Of a stretch of DNA of 64,000 bases, positions 44,978 to 53,888 are shown piece by piece. Source of the stretch: Methylocystaceae bacterium (lineage in GTDB: Bacteria; Pseudomonadota; Alphaproteobacteria; Rhizobiales; Beijerinckiaceae); contig BJGJ01000002.1 of assembly GCA_014190435.1 (NCBI GenBank), positions 26,915 through 90,914 of the forward strand, given 5' to 3'. The position numbers were made by a program, and so were the translations under genes. The notes below the pieces were generated by a model. The model did no database searches, had not been told where the DNA came from, and worked only from the letters and a program-made list of their open reading frames with translations. Within the stretch, counting starts at the first letter, position 1. The number at the start of each line of letters is the position of its first letter.

Positions 44978-45379
44978 ATGCATGATGAAGAATTTCCAAT
45001 ATCGCATAGTGAGGAGGTTTGGCGCAGGCTGTTGACTGCTGAGCAATATGAAATCATGCGGGGTCATGGAACAGAACCCGCTGGGAGTTGTGGGTTAAAC
45101 CATGAGAAACGCCAAGGAGCATTTCACTGCGTTGGATGCGACCAGCTTCTTTTTCGCTCTGAAGATAAATTCGAGAGCGGCACGGGTTGGCCAAGTTTTT
45201 TTTCTCCAGAACATGGAGCGTTGGGGTTAAAGGAGGATAGGCGGTATGGAATGACCCGCACCGAGGTGCATTGCCGGCAGTGTGGCTCTCATCTAGGGCA
45301 TGTCTTTCCCGATGGCCCGCCGCCGACAGGTCTGCGCTATTGCATCAATGGTTTATGTTTGAAATTTGTTGCTCAATAA
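44978..45379 (+). CDS. msrB: Peptide-methionine (R)-S-oxide reductase
   Basis: GAFHCVGCDQLLFRSEDKFESGTGWPSFF...EVHCRQCGSHLGHVFPDGPPPTGLRYCINGLCLKF. Confidence 0.96.
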   Translation: MHDEEFPISHSEEVWRRLLTAEQYEIMRGHGTEPAGSCGLNHEKRQGAFHCVGCDQLLFRSEDKFESGTGWPSFFSPEHGALGLKEDRRYGMTRTEVHCRQCGSHLGHVFPDGPPPTGLRYCINGLCLKFVAQ

Positions 45380-46055
45380 CCGGCCCAAGCTTTATTTGCC
45401 CAGCCAATCGATCTATTGGCCGATGCGTGCGACGGCAGGCTGCGACAAATTTTTTTTTTCAGGCTTGTTCCACAATCTTCCTGCCCAGACCCCAGATACA
45501 CGGGTAGGTTTGGACAGGCAAATTTTCTGGAATAGATCATTCTTTATTTCATTTTTGTCCTATCCAATCGGAATTATTTTGTTTCTAATTATTAATTAAA
45601 ACATTGTAATAATTATAAATTATTACGTATTTAGTCAGAGGATAAATACAACCCTTGAGGGTAGCTTAAATTACTTAGCCCTCCCGGCTAAACGAACGTG
45701 CTTAACTATATGAGGCGTTTCAATGCCATCAAAAAGCATGCGTGGCGTCGGGCTGCTGGGCCAATGTCACTTTGTCTCTTGCCGCTTGACGGGGAAAATT
45801 GATTCCCGTCATACGAATTCTTCGAGATTTAAGTTCAACTCATGGGGGCGTGCCGAGACCGCCGAGCTGCGGCAGCCTGCTCCTTGAAGCCATAATGAGA
45901 TCTCACTACGGTAAGGGAAAAATCAATGCCGAGCAGCATTGGTTTATGATCCTCGGTAAAAATAACGACGGGGCGCGGAGATCCGCGTCTTAAGTTTTAA
46001 CCAAAAAGAATAATTCAGGGGCGCTCGTGCTGCGCGTCTAGGGGGAGTATTAAAT

Positions 46056-47759
46056 ATGAGCGGTAAAGATAACCAGCACCTTGCGCCAAAGTCAGACATC
46101 GAGATCTCGCAAAATGCGAAAATGCGCCCGATCGTTGATGTAGCGCGGGAAAAGCTGGGCATTCCCGCTGAGTATGTACAGCCTTATGGGCACTATAAGG
46201 GTAAGGTGTCTCTTGATTACATCGCTTCACTGGAAAGCAAGCCTGACGGCAAATTAATTCTAGTTACGGCGATCACGCCAACCCCAGCAGGCGAGGGTAA
46301 GACGACAACGACTGTCGGATTGACCGATGGGCTTAACCATATCGGTAAAAAAGCGCTCTGCTGCTTAAGAGAGCCCAGTCTTGGACCCTGCTTTGGCGTC
46401 AAAGGCGGCGCAGCCGGCGGCGGTTATGCCCAAGTCGTTCCGATGGAGGATATCAACCTTCACTTTACTGGCGATTTCCATGCCATTGGCGCGGCAAATA
46501 ATCTTCTTGCGGCGTTAATTGATAACCACGTGTACTGGGGTAATAGCTTGGGCCTTGATACGCGGCGCATCAGCTGGCGGCGCGTTGTTGATATGAATGA
46601 CAGAGCTTTGCGGTCGATCGTATCGTCGCTAGGGGGCGTTTCAAATGGATTTTCGCGTGAAGATGGCTTTGATATTACTGTCGCTTCCGAGGTAATGGCT
46701 ATATTTTGTCTTGCTTCTAATTTTGCTGATTTACAAAAACGGCTCGGCAATATTGTTGTAGGACAAACTCGCGAAAAGAAAAATATTCGTGCCACTGAGC
46801 TAAAAGCTGCAGGTTCAATGGCTGCGCTTCTAAAAGATGCTATTGCGCCTAATCTTGTGCAAACATTAGAAAATAACCCCGCCATCATTCACGGTGGACC
46901 TTTTGCAAATATTGCACATGGCTGCAATTCAGTCATAGCAACGAAGTCTGGACTTAAGCTTGCTGATTATGTTGTGACGGAAGCAGGGTTTGGCGCGGAT
47001 CTTGGTGCAGAAAAATTCTTTGATATTAAGTGTCGTAAGGCCGGTCTTACGCCAGACATAACAGTGATTGTCGCGACTATTCGTGCGCTAAAAATGCATG
47101 GCGGAGTGGCGAAGGATGATCTTAAAGGCGAGAATGTGGCTGCGGTTGAGTTGGGTTTTGCCAACCTCAAGCGTCATATCGCCAATGTACGTAAATTTGG
47201 CGTTCCAGTTCTTGTCACAGTAAACAAATTTTCTTCTGACACGCCGGCTGAAATGGCTGCGCTTGAGCGGCTTTGTAAAGCAGAGGGCGTTGATTGCGTA
47301 ATCGCTGATAATTGGGGCTCAGGTGGCGAGGGCGCGGCAGATTTGGCGCGCGCTGTCGTTCGGACAATTGATACGCAGCCTTCAAACTTCAAGCCGCTAT
47401 ATACCGATGAATTGCCTTTGGTTGAGAAGGTCCGTACGGTTGCAAAAGAGTTATATGGCGCGAACGATATAGCTTATGACTCCAGCGTAAAGGCTAGATT
47501 TGCTGAATTGGAAAAGGAAGGCTTTGGTCATCTTCCTGTTTGTATTGCCAAGACGCAGTATAGCTTCTCAACTGACCAAAATGCTAAAGGCGCGCCATCA
47601 GGTTTTACAATTCCAATTCGCGAATTGCGTCTTTCCGCTGGCGCAGAATTTGTTGTCGTGGTGTGTGGCGACATCATGACAATGCCTGGTCTACCCAAAA
47701 CGCCTGCCGCAAATAATATTGAAGTGGGCGGCGACGGTCGGATTTCTGGACTGTTTTAA
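46056..47759 (+). CDS. ftfL: Formate-tetrahydrofolate ligase
   Basis: [72 protein letters not shown]. Confidence 0.98.
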   Translation: MSGKDNQHLAPKSDIEISQNAKMRPIVDVAREKLGIPAEYVQPYGHYKGKVSLDYIASLESKPDGKLILVTAITPTPAGEGKTTTTVGLTDGLNHIGKKALCCLREPSLGPCFGVKGGAAGGGYAQVVPMEDINLHFTGDFHAIGAANNLLAALIDNHVYWGNSLGLDTRRISWRRVVDMNDRALRSIVSSLGGVSNGFSREDGFDITVASEVMAIFCLASNFADLQKRLGNIVVGQTREKKNIRATELKAAGSMAALLKDAIAPNLVQTLENNPAIIHGGPFANIAHGCNSVIATKSGLKLADYVVTEAGFGADLGAEKFFDIKCRKAGLTPDITVIVATIRALKMHGGVAKDDLKGENVAAVELGFANLKRHIANVRKFGVPVLVTVNKFSSDTPAEMAALERLCKAEGVDCVIADNWGSGGEGAADLARAVVRTIDTQPSNFKPLYTDELPLVEKVRTVAKELYGANDIAYDSSVKARFAELEKEGFGHLPVCIAKTQYSFSTDQNAKGAPSGFTIPIRELRLSAGAEFVVVVCGDIMTMPGLPKTPAANNIEVGGDGRISGLF

Positions 47760-47850
47760 ACTGAACTTCGAAGAAGAAAACTAGCGATGTTCAAATTTGA
47801 ATATCGCTGGTTCATTATTAAGGAAGCCAAAAGCTCAAAAGGAGCCAAAC

Positions 47851-49044
47851 ATGTTGAATTCTAGAGTTCCCGGTAAAAACTTTCTTTTCGTGCCGGGCCC
47901 GACCAATTTGCCTGATCGTATCGTGCGTGCGATGGCCGTCGCTTCCGAAGATCACCGTTCGCCTACCTTTCCTGATCTAGTTAAGCCGCTTTTCCCAGGA
48001 CTTAAAAAAGTATTTGGTACAGAAAAAGGCCATGCCTTTATCTTTCCGGCATCAGGCACGGGCGGCTGGGAAGCCGCTATCACCAATACGCTTTCGCCAG
48101 GGGATAAGGTCTTGGCTCAGCGCTTCGGTCAGTTTTCTCATCTCTGGATTGATTTATGTAAGCGCCAGGGTCTTGAAGTTATCGTGCAAGAGCGGGACTG
48201 GGGAACAGGTAATGATCCTGAGTTAATCGAAGAGACGCTGAAGGCCGACAAAAATCACGAAATTAAAGCCGTGCTTGCGACTCATAATGAGACCGCTACT
48301 GGCGTTACCTCAGACATTGCCGCTGTGCGTAAAGCGATTGATAATGCCAAGCATCCAGCATTGCTCTTCGTTGACGGCGTGTCTTCAGTCGCTTCTCTTG
48401 AATTCAAAATGGATGAGTGGGGCGTTGACGTTATTGTCTCAGGCTCCCAAAAGGGATTTATGTTGCCAGCTGGCCTCTTGCTCATGGCCGCAAGCCAAAA
48501 AGCGATCGAAAAAGGCAAAACAAATAAAGGACGTCGCGCTTATTTTGAATTCCAAGACATGATCGCGCAAAATGCCAACGGCTATTTCCCATATACGCCG
48601 TCTGTTCCATTGCTCTATGGACTTAAAGAGTCGTTATCGATCCTTTTTGAAGAGGGTTTGGATCAGGTTTACAAGCGACATCATCATCTCGCCGAAGGCA
48701 CGCGCGCTGCTGTTGCGGCTTGGGGTCTCAAGACATGCGCTAAAGAGCCAAAATGGAATTCTGACACTGTTACAGCGATCGTTGTGCCAGAAGGCTTTGA
48801 TGCAGCTAAGGTTATTGAAACGGCCTATAAGCGTTATAATCTTGCTCTTGGCGCGGGCCTCTCGCAAGTTGCCGGAAAAGTTTTCCGTATTGGCCATTTA
48901 GGCGACCTTAATGAGTTAATGCTGCTAGGAGCGATTGCCGGCGCAGAAATGGCGATGCTCGATAATGGCATTAAAATCCAGCCGGGATCGGGTGTGGCGG
49001 CTGCTCAAGCAGTCTATCGCGCAAATCCGATTCTCAAGATGTAA
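47851..49044 (+). CDS. sga: Serine-glyoxylate aminotransferase (ORF opens at 47797; probable start 47851)
   Basis: FVPGPTNLPDRIVRAMAVASEDHRSPTFPDL...VDGVSSVASLEFKMDEWGVDVIVSGSQKGFMLPAGL; serine-cycle context. Confidence 0.94.
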   Translation: MLNSRVPGKNFLFVPGPTNLPDRIVRAMAVASEDHRSPTFPDLVKPLFPGLKKVFGTEKGHAFIFPASGTGGWEAAITNTLSPGDKVLAQRFGQFSHLWIDLCKRQGLEVIVQERDWGTGNDPELIEETLKADKNHEIKAVLATHNETATGVTSDIAAVRKAIDNAKHPALLFVDGVSSVASLEFKMDEWGVDVIVSGSQKGFMLPAGLLLMAASQKAIEKGKTNKGRRAYFEFQDMIAQNANGYFPYTPSVPLLYGLKESLSILFEEGLDQVYKRHHHLAEGTRAAVAAWGLKTCAKEPKWNSDTVTAIVVPEGFDAAKVIETAYKRYNLALGAGLSQVAGKVFRIGHLGDLNELMLLGAIAGAEMAMLDNGIKIQPGSGVAAAQAVYRANPILKM

Positions 49045-49057
49045 GTATTAAAAAAGA

Positions 49058-49085
49058 GCCCTCCCCTCATTGTGCGGGGAGGGAC
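49058..49085. repeat. GC-rich hairpin (CCCTCCCC-loop-GGGGAGGG)
   Basis: Stem 8 bp between sga and hprA; similar hairpins at 9671..9696 and 57653..57676. Confidence 0.6.
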
Positions 49086-49117
49086 TTCATGTTGAGTGCA
49101 GTTGGGGGGGGGAGTTT

Positions 49118-50059
49118 ATGTCGCATAAAATTGTTTTCCTGGATCGTGAAACGCTCGATGCCAATGTGCGAACGCCTAATTTCCCGCATGACTATAAGGA
49201 ATACGCTCAAACCTCTCAGGATGAAGTGGTAGAACGTTTAAGTGGCGCTGATATTTGTATTACGAATAAAGTGCCGTTGCGCGAAGCTGCGCTTAAACAG
49301 TTGCCAGAAATAAAATTGATTGCCGTTGCTGCGACTGGAACTGATGTTATTGACAAGGCTTATACATCAACTAATGGCATTACTGTATCAAATATACGTA
49401 ATTATGCCTTTAATACCTTGCCTGAGCATGTGTTTGCTTTGCTTTTTGCTCTTCGCCGTAATCTCGTTAATTATCATAATTCGGTTCAGCATGGTCGCTG
49501 GGGATATGCCAATCAGTTTTGTTACTTTGACTATCCAATTTATGATATCGCGGGTTCGACGCTTGGCATTATTGGTTATGGCGCTTTAGGAAAAGAGATA
49601 GAAAAACGAGCGCTAGCGCTTGGGATGAAAGTCTTAATAAACGACGTTGCATCTGGTCCTAATATTGTTGATCTCGCAACGATACTTCGCGAATCTGATG
49701 TTGTTACTCTTAATTTGCCGTTGACGCCCCATACTAAGAATATGATCAGCGTAAAAGAATTAGCAGCCATGAAAAAGTCGGCGTGTATTATCAACACGGC
49801 GCGTGGCGGCATAGTCGATGAAGCGGCGCTAGCCGAGGCTTTGCGCAAAGGCGTCATTGCAGGGGCTGGGTTTGACGTACTGACTGCTGAGCCGCCTAAA
49901 AACGGCAATATTTTACTTGATCCAACGATCCCTAATTTGATTATTACCCCGCATGTGGCTTGGGCTTCAAAGGAGGCGATGCAGGTATTAGCAGATCAGC
50001 TGATCGATAATATTGATGCTTTTGTTGCCGGTAGTCCGCGCAATATTGTCACCGCTTAA
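49118..50059 (+). CDS. hprA: Hydroxypyruvate reductase / D-2-hydroxyacid dehydrogenase
   Basis: MSHKIVFLDRETLDANVRTPNFPHDYKEY; GIIGYGALGKEIEKRALALGM; NTARGGIVDEAALAEAL. Confidence 0.93.
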   Translation: MSHKIVFLDRETLDANVRTPNFPHDYKEYAQTSQDEVVERLSGADICITNKVPLREAALKQLPEIKLIAVAATGTDVIDKAYTSTNGITVSNIRNYAFNTLPEHVFALLFALRRNLVNYHNSVQHGRWGYANQFCYFDYPIYDIAGSTLGIIGYGALGKEIEKRALALGMKVLINDVASGPNIVDLATILRESDVVTLNLPLTPHTKNMISVKELAAMKKSACIINTARGGIVDEAALAEALRKGVIAGAGFDVLTAEPPKNGNILLDPTIPNLIITPHVAWASKEAMQVLADQLIDNIDAFVAGSPRNIVTA

Positions 50060-50190
50060 ATATTTGTCTTGATTTTTTTCAAGATGAGTTATCGCACCGC
50101 TGATGGGGTTGATGCTAAAGTTGAAGGGCGTTGATGTCTCAATCTCTTCATTGATTTCTCGGCTCTAAATGGGCCATGTTTTAAAATGAG

Positions 50191-51057
50191 ATGACCATGA
50201 CAAAAAAGCTACTGTTCTTACTTGATACGGATCCGGTTGCGAGCGTATTTGATACGGTTGTTGGTTACGATGGTGGCGCTGATCATATTATTGGGTATGG
50301 CGGCGTAACTACGGCTAATGTTGGCGCGCTTGTTGATGGTTGTATTTACACGCGCGGACCGAAAGAAAAGCAATTTACCGCTATCTTTGTTGGCGGCGGC
50401 GATATGACCGCAGGCGAAGCTGTTTTTAAGGCTGTAAAAAAACGCTTTTTCTCAAACTTTCGTGTTTCAGCGATGCTTGACTCAAACGGGTCAAACACAA
50501 CCGCGGCGGCAGGCGTCGCCTTGCTGGCAAAAGCACGTCCGCTTGCAGGGAAAAAAGCAGTTGTGCTTGCTGGAACAGGACCTGTCGGGATGCGCGCCGC
50601 TGCAATGTTAAATATTGAAGGTGCAGAAGTCGTGATCACATCGCGCCAGAAGTCGCGTGCTGATGCGGCGTCTAAAGCGATTGAGGAGCGCTTCGGGTTT
50701 ACTCCTACGCCGATCGAGGCGGTAGATAATGCAGCGCGCGCTAGAGCAATTAAGGGAGCGCAGATTGTTTTTGCTGCTGGAGCGATTGGCGTCCCTTTGC
50801 TTGATGAGAAAGGTTGGCAGGATGACCCAACCATTGAACTTTTAGCTGACTGCAATGCACAGCCGCCGCTTGGCATTGGCGGCGTCGAGGCTGTCGATAA
50901 AGCAAAAGATCGTCATGGAAAAATAGTGATTGGCGCTCTGGGTCTTGGTGGTCTTAAGCTGAAATTGCATCGGGAATGCATTGGTAAATTATTTGAGAGC
51001 GCAGATAAGATTTTCGATTGTGAAAATATTTATGCACAAGCGAAAGAGCTGGCCTGA
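50191..51057 (+). CDS. mtdA: NAD(P)-dependent methylene-tetrahydromethanopterin dehydrogenase
   Basis: FDTVVGYDGGADHIIGYGGVT...SNGSNTTAAAGVALL...VVLAGTGPVGMRAA. Confidence 0.96.
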   Translation: MTMTKKLLFLLDTDPVASVFDTVVGYDGGADHIIGYGGVTTANVGALVDGCIYTRGPKEKQFTAIFVGGGDMTAGEAVFKAVKKRFFSNFRVSAMLDSNGSNTTAAAGVALLAKARPLAGKKAVVLAGTGPVGMRAAAMLNIEGAEVVITSRQKSRADAASKAIEERFGFTPTPIEAVDNAARARAIKGAQIVFAAGAIGVPLLDEKGWQDDPTIELLADCNAQPPLGIGGVEAVDKAKDRHGKIVIGALGLGGLKLKLHRECIGKLFESADKIFDCENIYAQAKELA

Positions 51058-51058
51058 A

Positions 51059-51691
51059 ATGAGTGCAAAAACTGAGACTATTGGCAAGTTTCTTGATGAA
51101 CTTGCAAGTGACGCGCCTACTCCAGGCGGCGGTGGTGCAGCAGCGCTATCAGGCGCGATGGGCGCGGCGCTTGTATCGATGGTCTGTAATCTGACCATTG
51201 GAAAAAAAAATTATGAGTCTGTCGCCGATGATTTGAAAAAAACGCTTCAAAGAGCTGAGAGTTTGCGTGATGCTTTGACCAAAGGCATTGATGAAGATGT
51301 CGTAGCGTTCAATGCGCTCATGAGCGCCTATGGCCTCCCACGAGGTACAGATGAAGAAAAAGCAAAGCGCACACAATCGATACAACTTGCGCTTAAGGAG
51401 GCAACAATCGCTCCGTTGCAAACATGTAAGGTTTGCTATGAAGTAATTGAGCTGTCGAAAGAGGCTGCAAATAAGGGAAATCTTAATGTTATTAGCGACG
51501 CGGGCGTTGCTGTGCTTGCGGCAAACGCTGGTCTGCGTAGCTGTGCCTTGAATGTATTTATCAATGCAAAGTCAATAAAAGATCGAGAATTCGCTGATGC
51601 TCAACTGAAAGAAGTAAATGCCTTGCTTATAAAGGCCGCATTAGAGACCGAAGTCGTTTATGAGACGGTAAAAAACAAGATTGATGGCTAA
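51059..51691 (+). CDS. fch: Methenyltetrahydrofolate cyclohydrolase
   Basis: FLDELASDAPTPGGGGAAALSGAMGAALVSMVCNLTIGKKNY; directly after mtdA. Confidence 0.95.
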   Translation: MSAKTETIGKFLDELASDAPTPGGGGAAALSGAMGAALVSMVCNLTIGKKNYESVADDLKKTLQRAESLRDALTKGIDEDVVAFNALMSAYGLPRGTDEEKAKRTQSIQLALKEATIAPLQTCKVCYEVIELSKEAANKGNLNVISDAGVAVLAANAGLRSCALNVFINAKSIKDREFADAQLKEVNALLIKAALETEVVYETVKNKIDG

Positions 51692-51724
51692 GTAGCGTCG
51701 CTGAACAATCAAGGGGTAGCTGCG

Positions 51725-52897
51725 ATGGACGTCCATGAGTATCAGGCCAAGGAAATTCTTGCGAGTCATGGCGTCGCTGTGCCTCCTGGCACAGTCGCTT
51801 TTAGTCCTGATCAGGCTGTCTATGCGGCAACTGAGCTGGGCGGCTCGCATTGGGTCGTAAAGGCGCAGATTCATGCTGGAGCTCGCGGTAAGGCTGGCGG
51901 CGTGCGTCTTTGTCGAACATATCATGAGGTCCAGCAGGCCGCACGCGACTTGCTTGGTAAACGCTTGGTGACGTCTCAAACAGGACCTGAAGGTAAACCA
52001 GTACAAAGAGTGTATATTGAACTTGCAGATCCCTTTGATCGCGAGCTCTATCTCGGTTTTGTGCTCGATCGAAAGTTAGAGCGAGTTCGCGTCATCGCTT
52101 CTAAGCATGGCGGTATGGATATTGAAGAAATAGCTAAAAATACGCCAGATGAGTTATTGCAGGTAATTGTAGAGCCTGCAGTGGGTTTATTGCAATTTCA
52201 GGCGCGCGAATTAGCCTTTCAACTGGGGCTTAATATAAAGCAAGTATCGCGAGCGGTTCAGACAATTATGGGCGCCTATCGGGCGTTTCGAGATAATGAC
52301 GCGACGATGTTAGAAATAAATCCTCTTGTTATCACGAAGGATGATAAGGTTCTCGCGCTCGACGCAAAGATGTCTTTTGACGATAATGCATTATTTCGTC
52401 GCCGAAATATCGTTGACATGAACGATCCCTCGCAATCTGATCCACGTGAGGCGCAGGCTGCCGAGCATAGCCTTAATTATATTGGTCTTGATGGTGAAAT
52501 AGGTTGTATCGTTAATGGCGCTGGGCTTGCCATGGCGACAATGGATATGATCAAGCATGCTGGCGGTAATCCAGCAAATTTTCTTGATGTGGGCGGTGGC
52601 GCCTCTCCTGATCGTGTTGCGACAGCTTTTCGGCTTGTTCTCTCAGATCGGCGAGTAAAGGTTGTTTTGGTAAATATTTTTGCTGGCATCAATAGATGTG
52701 ATTGGGTTGCGCAAGGCGTTGTTGATGCTGTCCGCGCTGAGAAAATTGAAGATGTGCCGCTCGTTGTACGGTTAGCAGGAACGAATGTAGAGGCTGGACG
52801 AAAAATTATTGAAGAAAGCGGCATCGCTATTATCACAGCTGACACGCTTGCTGATGCAGCTAACAAAGCTGTAGCGGCATTTAAGGCTATAAAATAA
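51725..52897 (+). CDS. mtkA: Malate-CoA ligase (malate thiokinase) beta subunit
   Basis: [22 protein letters not shown]...; SucC-like but divergent from 30671..31867 and in the serine-cycle cluster. Confidence 0.94.
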   Translation: MDVHEYQAKEILASHGVAVPPGTVAFSPDQAVYAATELGGSHWVVKAQIHAGARGKAGGVRLCRTYHEVQQAARDLLGKRLVTSQTGPEGKPVQRVYIELADPFDRELYLGFVLDRKLERVRVIASKHGGMDIEEIAKNTPDELLQVIVEPAVGLLQFQARELAFQLGLNIKQVSRAVQTIMGAYRAFRDNDATMLEINPLVITKDDKVLALDAKMSFDDNALFRRRNIVDMNDPSQSDPREAQAAEHSLNYIGLDGEIGCIVNGAGLAMATMDMIKHAGGNPANFLDVGGGASPDRVATAFRLVLSDRRVKVVLVNIFAGINRCDWVAQGVVDAVRAEKIEDVPLVVRLAGTNVEAGRKIIEESGIAIITADTLADAANKAVAAFKAIK

Positions 52898-52951
52898 TCA
52901 AGGACAAAACGGTCAGGCAATACTTAAAATTGCATGCACCGGGAGGATAGC

Positions 52952-53839
52952 ATGAGCATTCTCATAGATGAAAAGACGCCAATTCTCGTGCAAGGCATCA
53001 CGGGGGATAAGGGTAGTTTTCATGCCAGGGAAATGATTGATTATGGCAGCAACATCGTGGCGGGAGTTACGCCAGGCAAAGGCGGACATATTCATCACGG
53101 CGTGCCAGTATTCAACACAGTTAAAGAGGCTGTGAAAGAAACAGGCGCGCAAGCTTCAATAACATTTGTCGCTCCGGCGTTTTGTGCAGATGCGATTATG
53201 GAGGCGGCTGATGCAGGAATTCGATTAATCTGTTCGATAACAGATGGAATCCCTGCTCAAGACATGATGCGCGTGAAGCGTTATTTTTTGCGCTTCCCTA
53301 AAGATCGTCGGCCAATGATGGTTGGGCCTAATTGTGCCGGCATTATCTCGCCCGGCAAGGCGATGTTAGGAATTATGCCAGGTCACATTTATAGCAGAGG
53401 GCCGGTTGGCCTGATTTCTCGTTCTGGCACCCTAGGTTATGAGGCGGCGTCGCAGTTAAAAGAACTGGGGCTTGGAATTTCTACATCAGTCGGTATTGGC
53501 GGCGATCCAATAAATGGTTCTTCATTTCTCGATCATTTAGTTCTTTTTGATAAAGATGCTGAGACTGAAGCTGTTTTGCTCATTGGTGAAATTGGCGGAC
53601 CGCAGGAGGCTGAGGCCGCAGCTTGGATCAAAGAAAATTTTTCCAAGCCAGTCATTGGTTTTGTTGCGGGATTAACGGCCCCAAAAGGACGACGAATGGG
53701 TCACGCTGGCGCGATTATTTCCGCGTCAGGAGATAGCGCAGCAGAGAAAACAGAAATTATGAAATCTTTTGGCTTAACTGTTGCGCCGAGCCCGGCGGAA
53801 TTTGGCGCAACGGTAGCGAAAGTTCTCAAGGGAAGCTAG
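52952..53839 (+). CDS. mtkB: Malate-CoA ligase (malate thiokinase) alpha subunit
   Basis: MSILIDEKTPILVQGITGDKGSFHAREMIDYGSNIVAGVTPGKGG; follows mtkA. Confidence 0.94.
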   Translation: MSILIDEKTPILVQGITGDKGSFHAREMIDYGSNIVAGVTPGKGGHIHHGVPVFNTVKEAVKETGAQASITFVAPAFCADAIMEAADAGIRLICSITDGIPAQDMMRVKRYFLRFPKDRRPMMVGPNCAGIISPGKAMLGIMPGHIYSRGPVGLISRSGTLGYEAASQLKELGLGISTSVGIGGDPINGSSFLDHLVLFDKDAETEAVLLIGEIGGPQEAEAAAWIKENFSKPVIGFVAGLTAPKGRRMGHAGAIISASGDSAAEKTEIMKSFGLTVAPSPAEFGATVAKVLKGS

Positions 53840-53888
53840 AGAGATAAAATTTTAGCGCATAAGCCAGTTTTATGCGCAAGGGGTTTGC

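Noticed and set aside
45799-45993. 64-aa ORF upstream of ftfL
   Set aside because: No leader, no family signal; more likely non-coding leader or promoter DNA
51725-53839. Second succinyl-CoA synthetase (sucCD)
   Set aside because: Position between fch and ppc/mcl makes malate thiokinase MtkAB the better assignment
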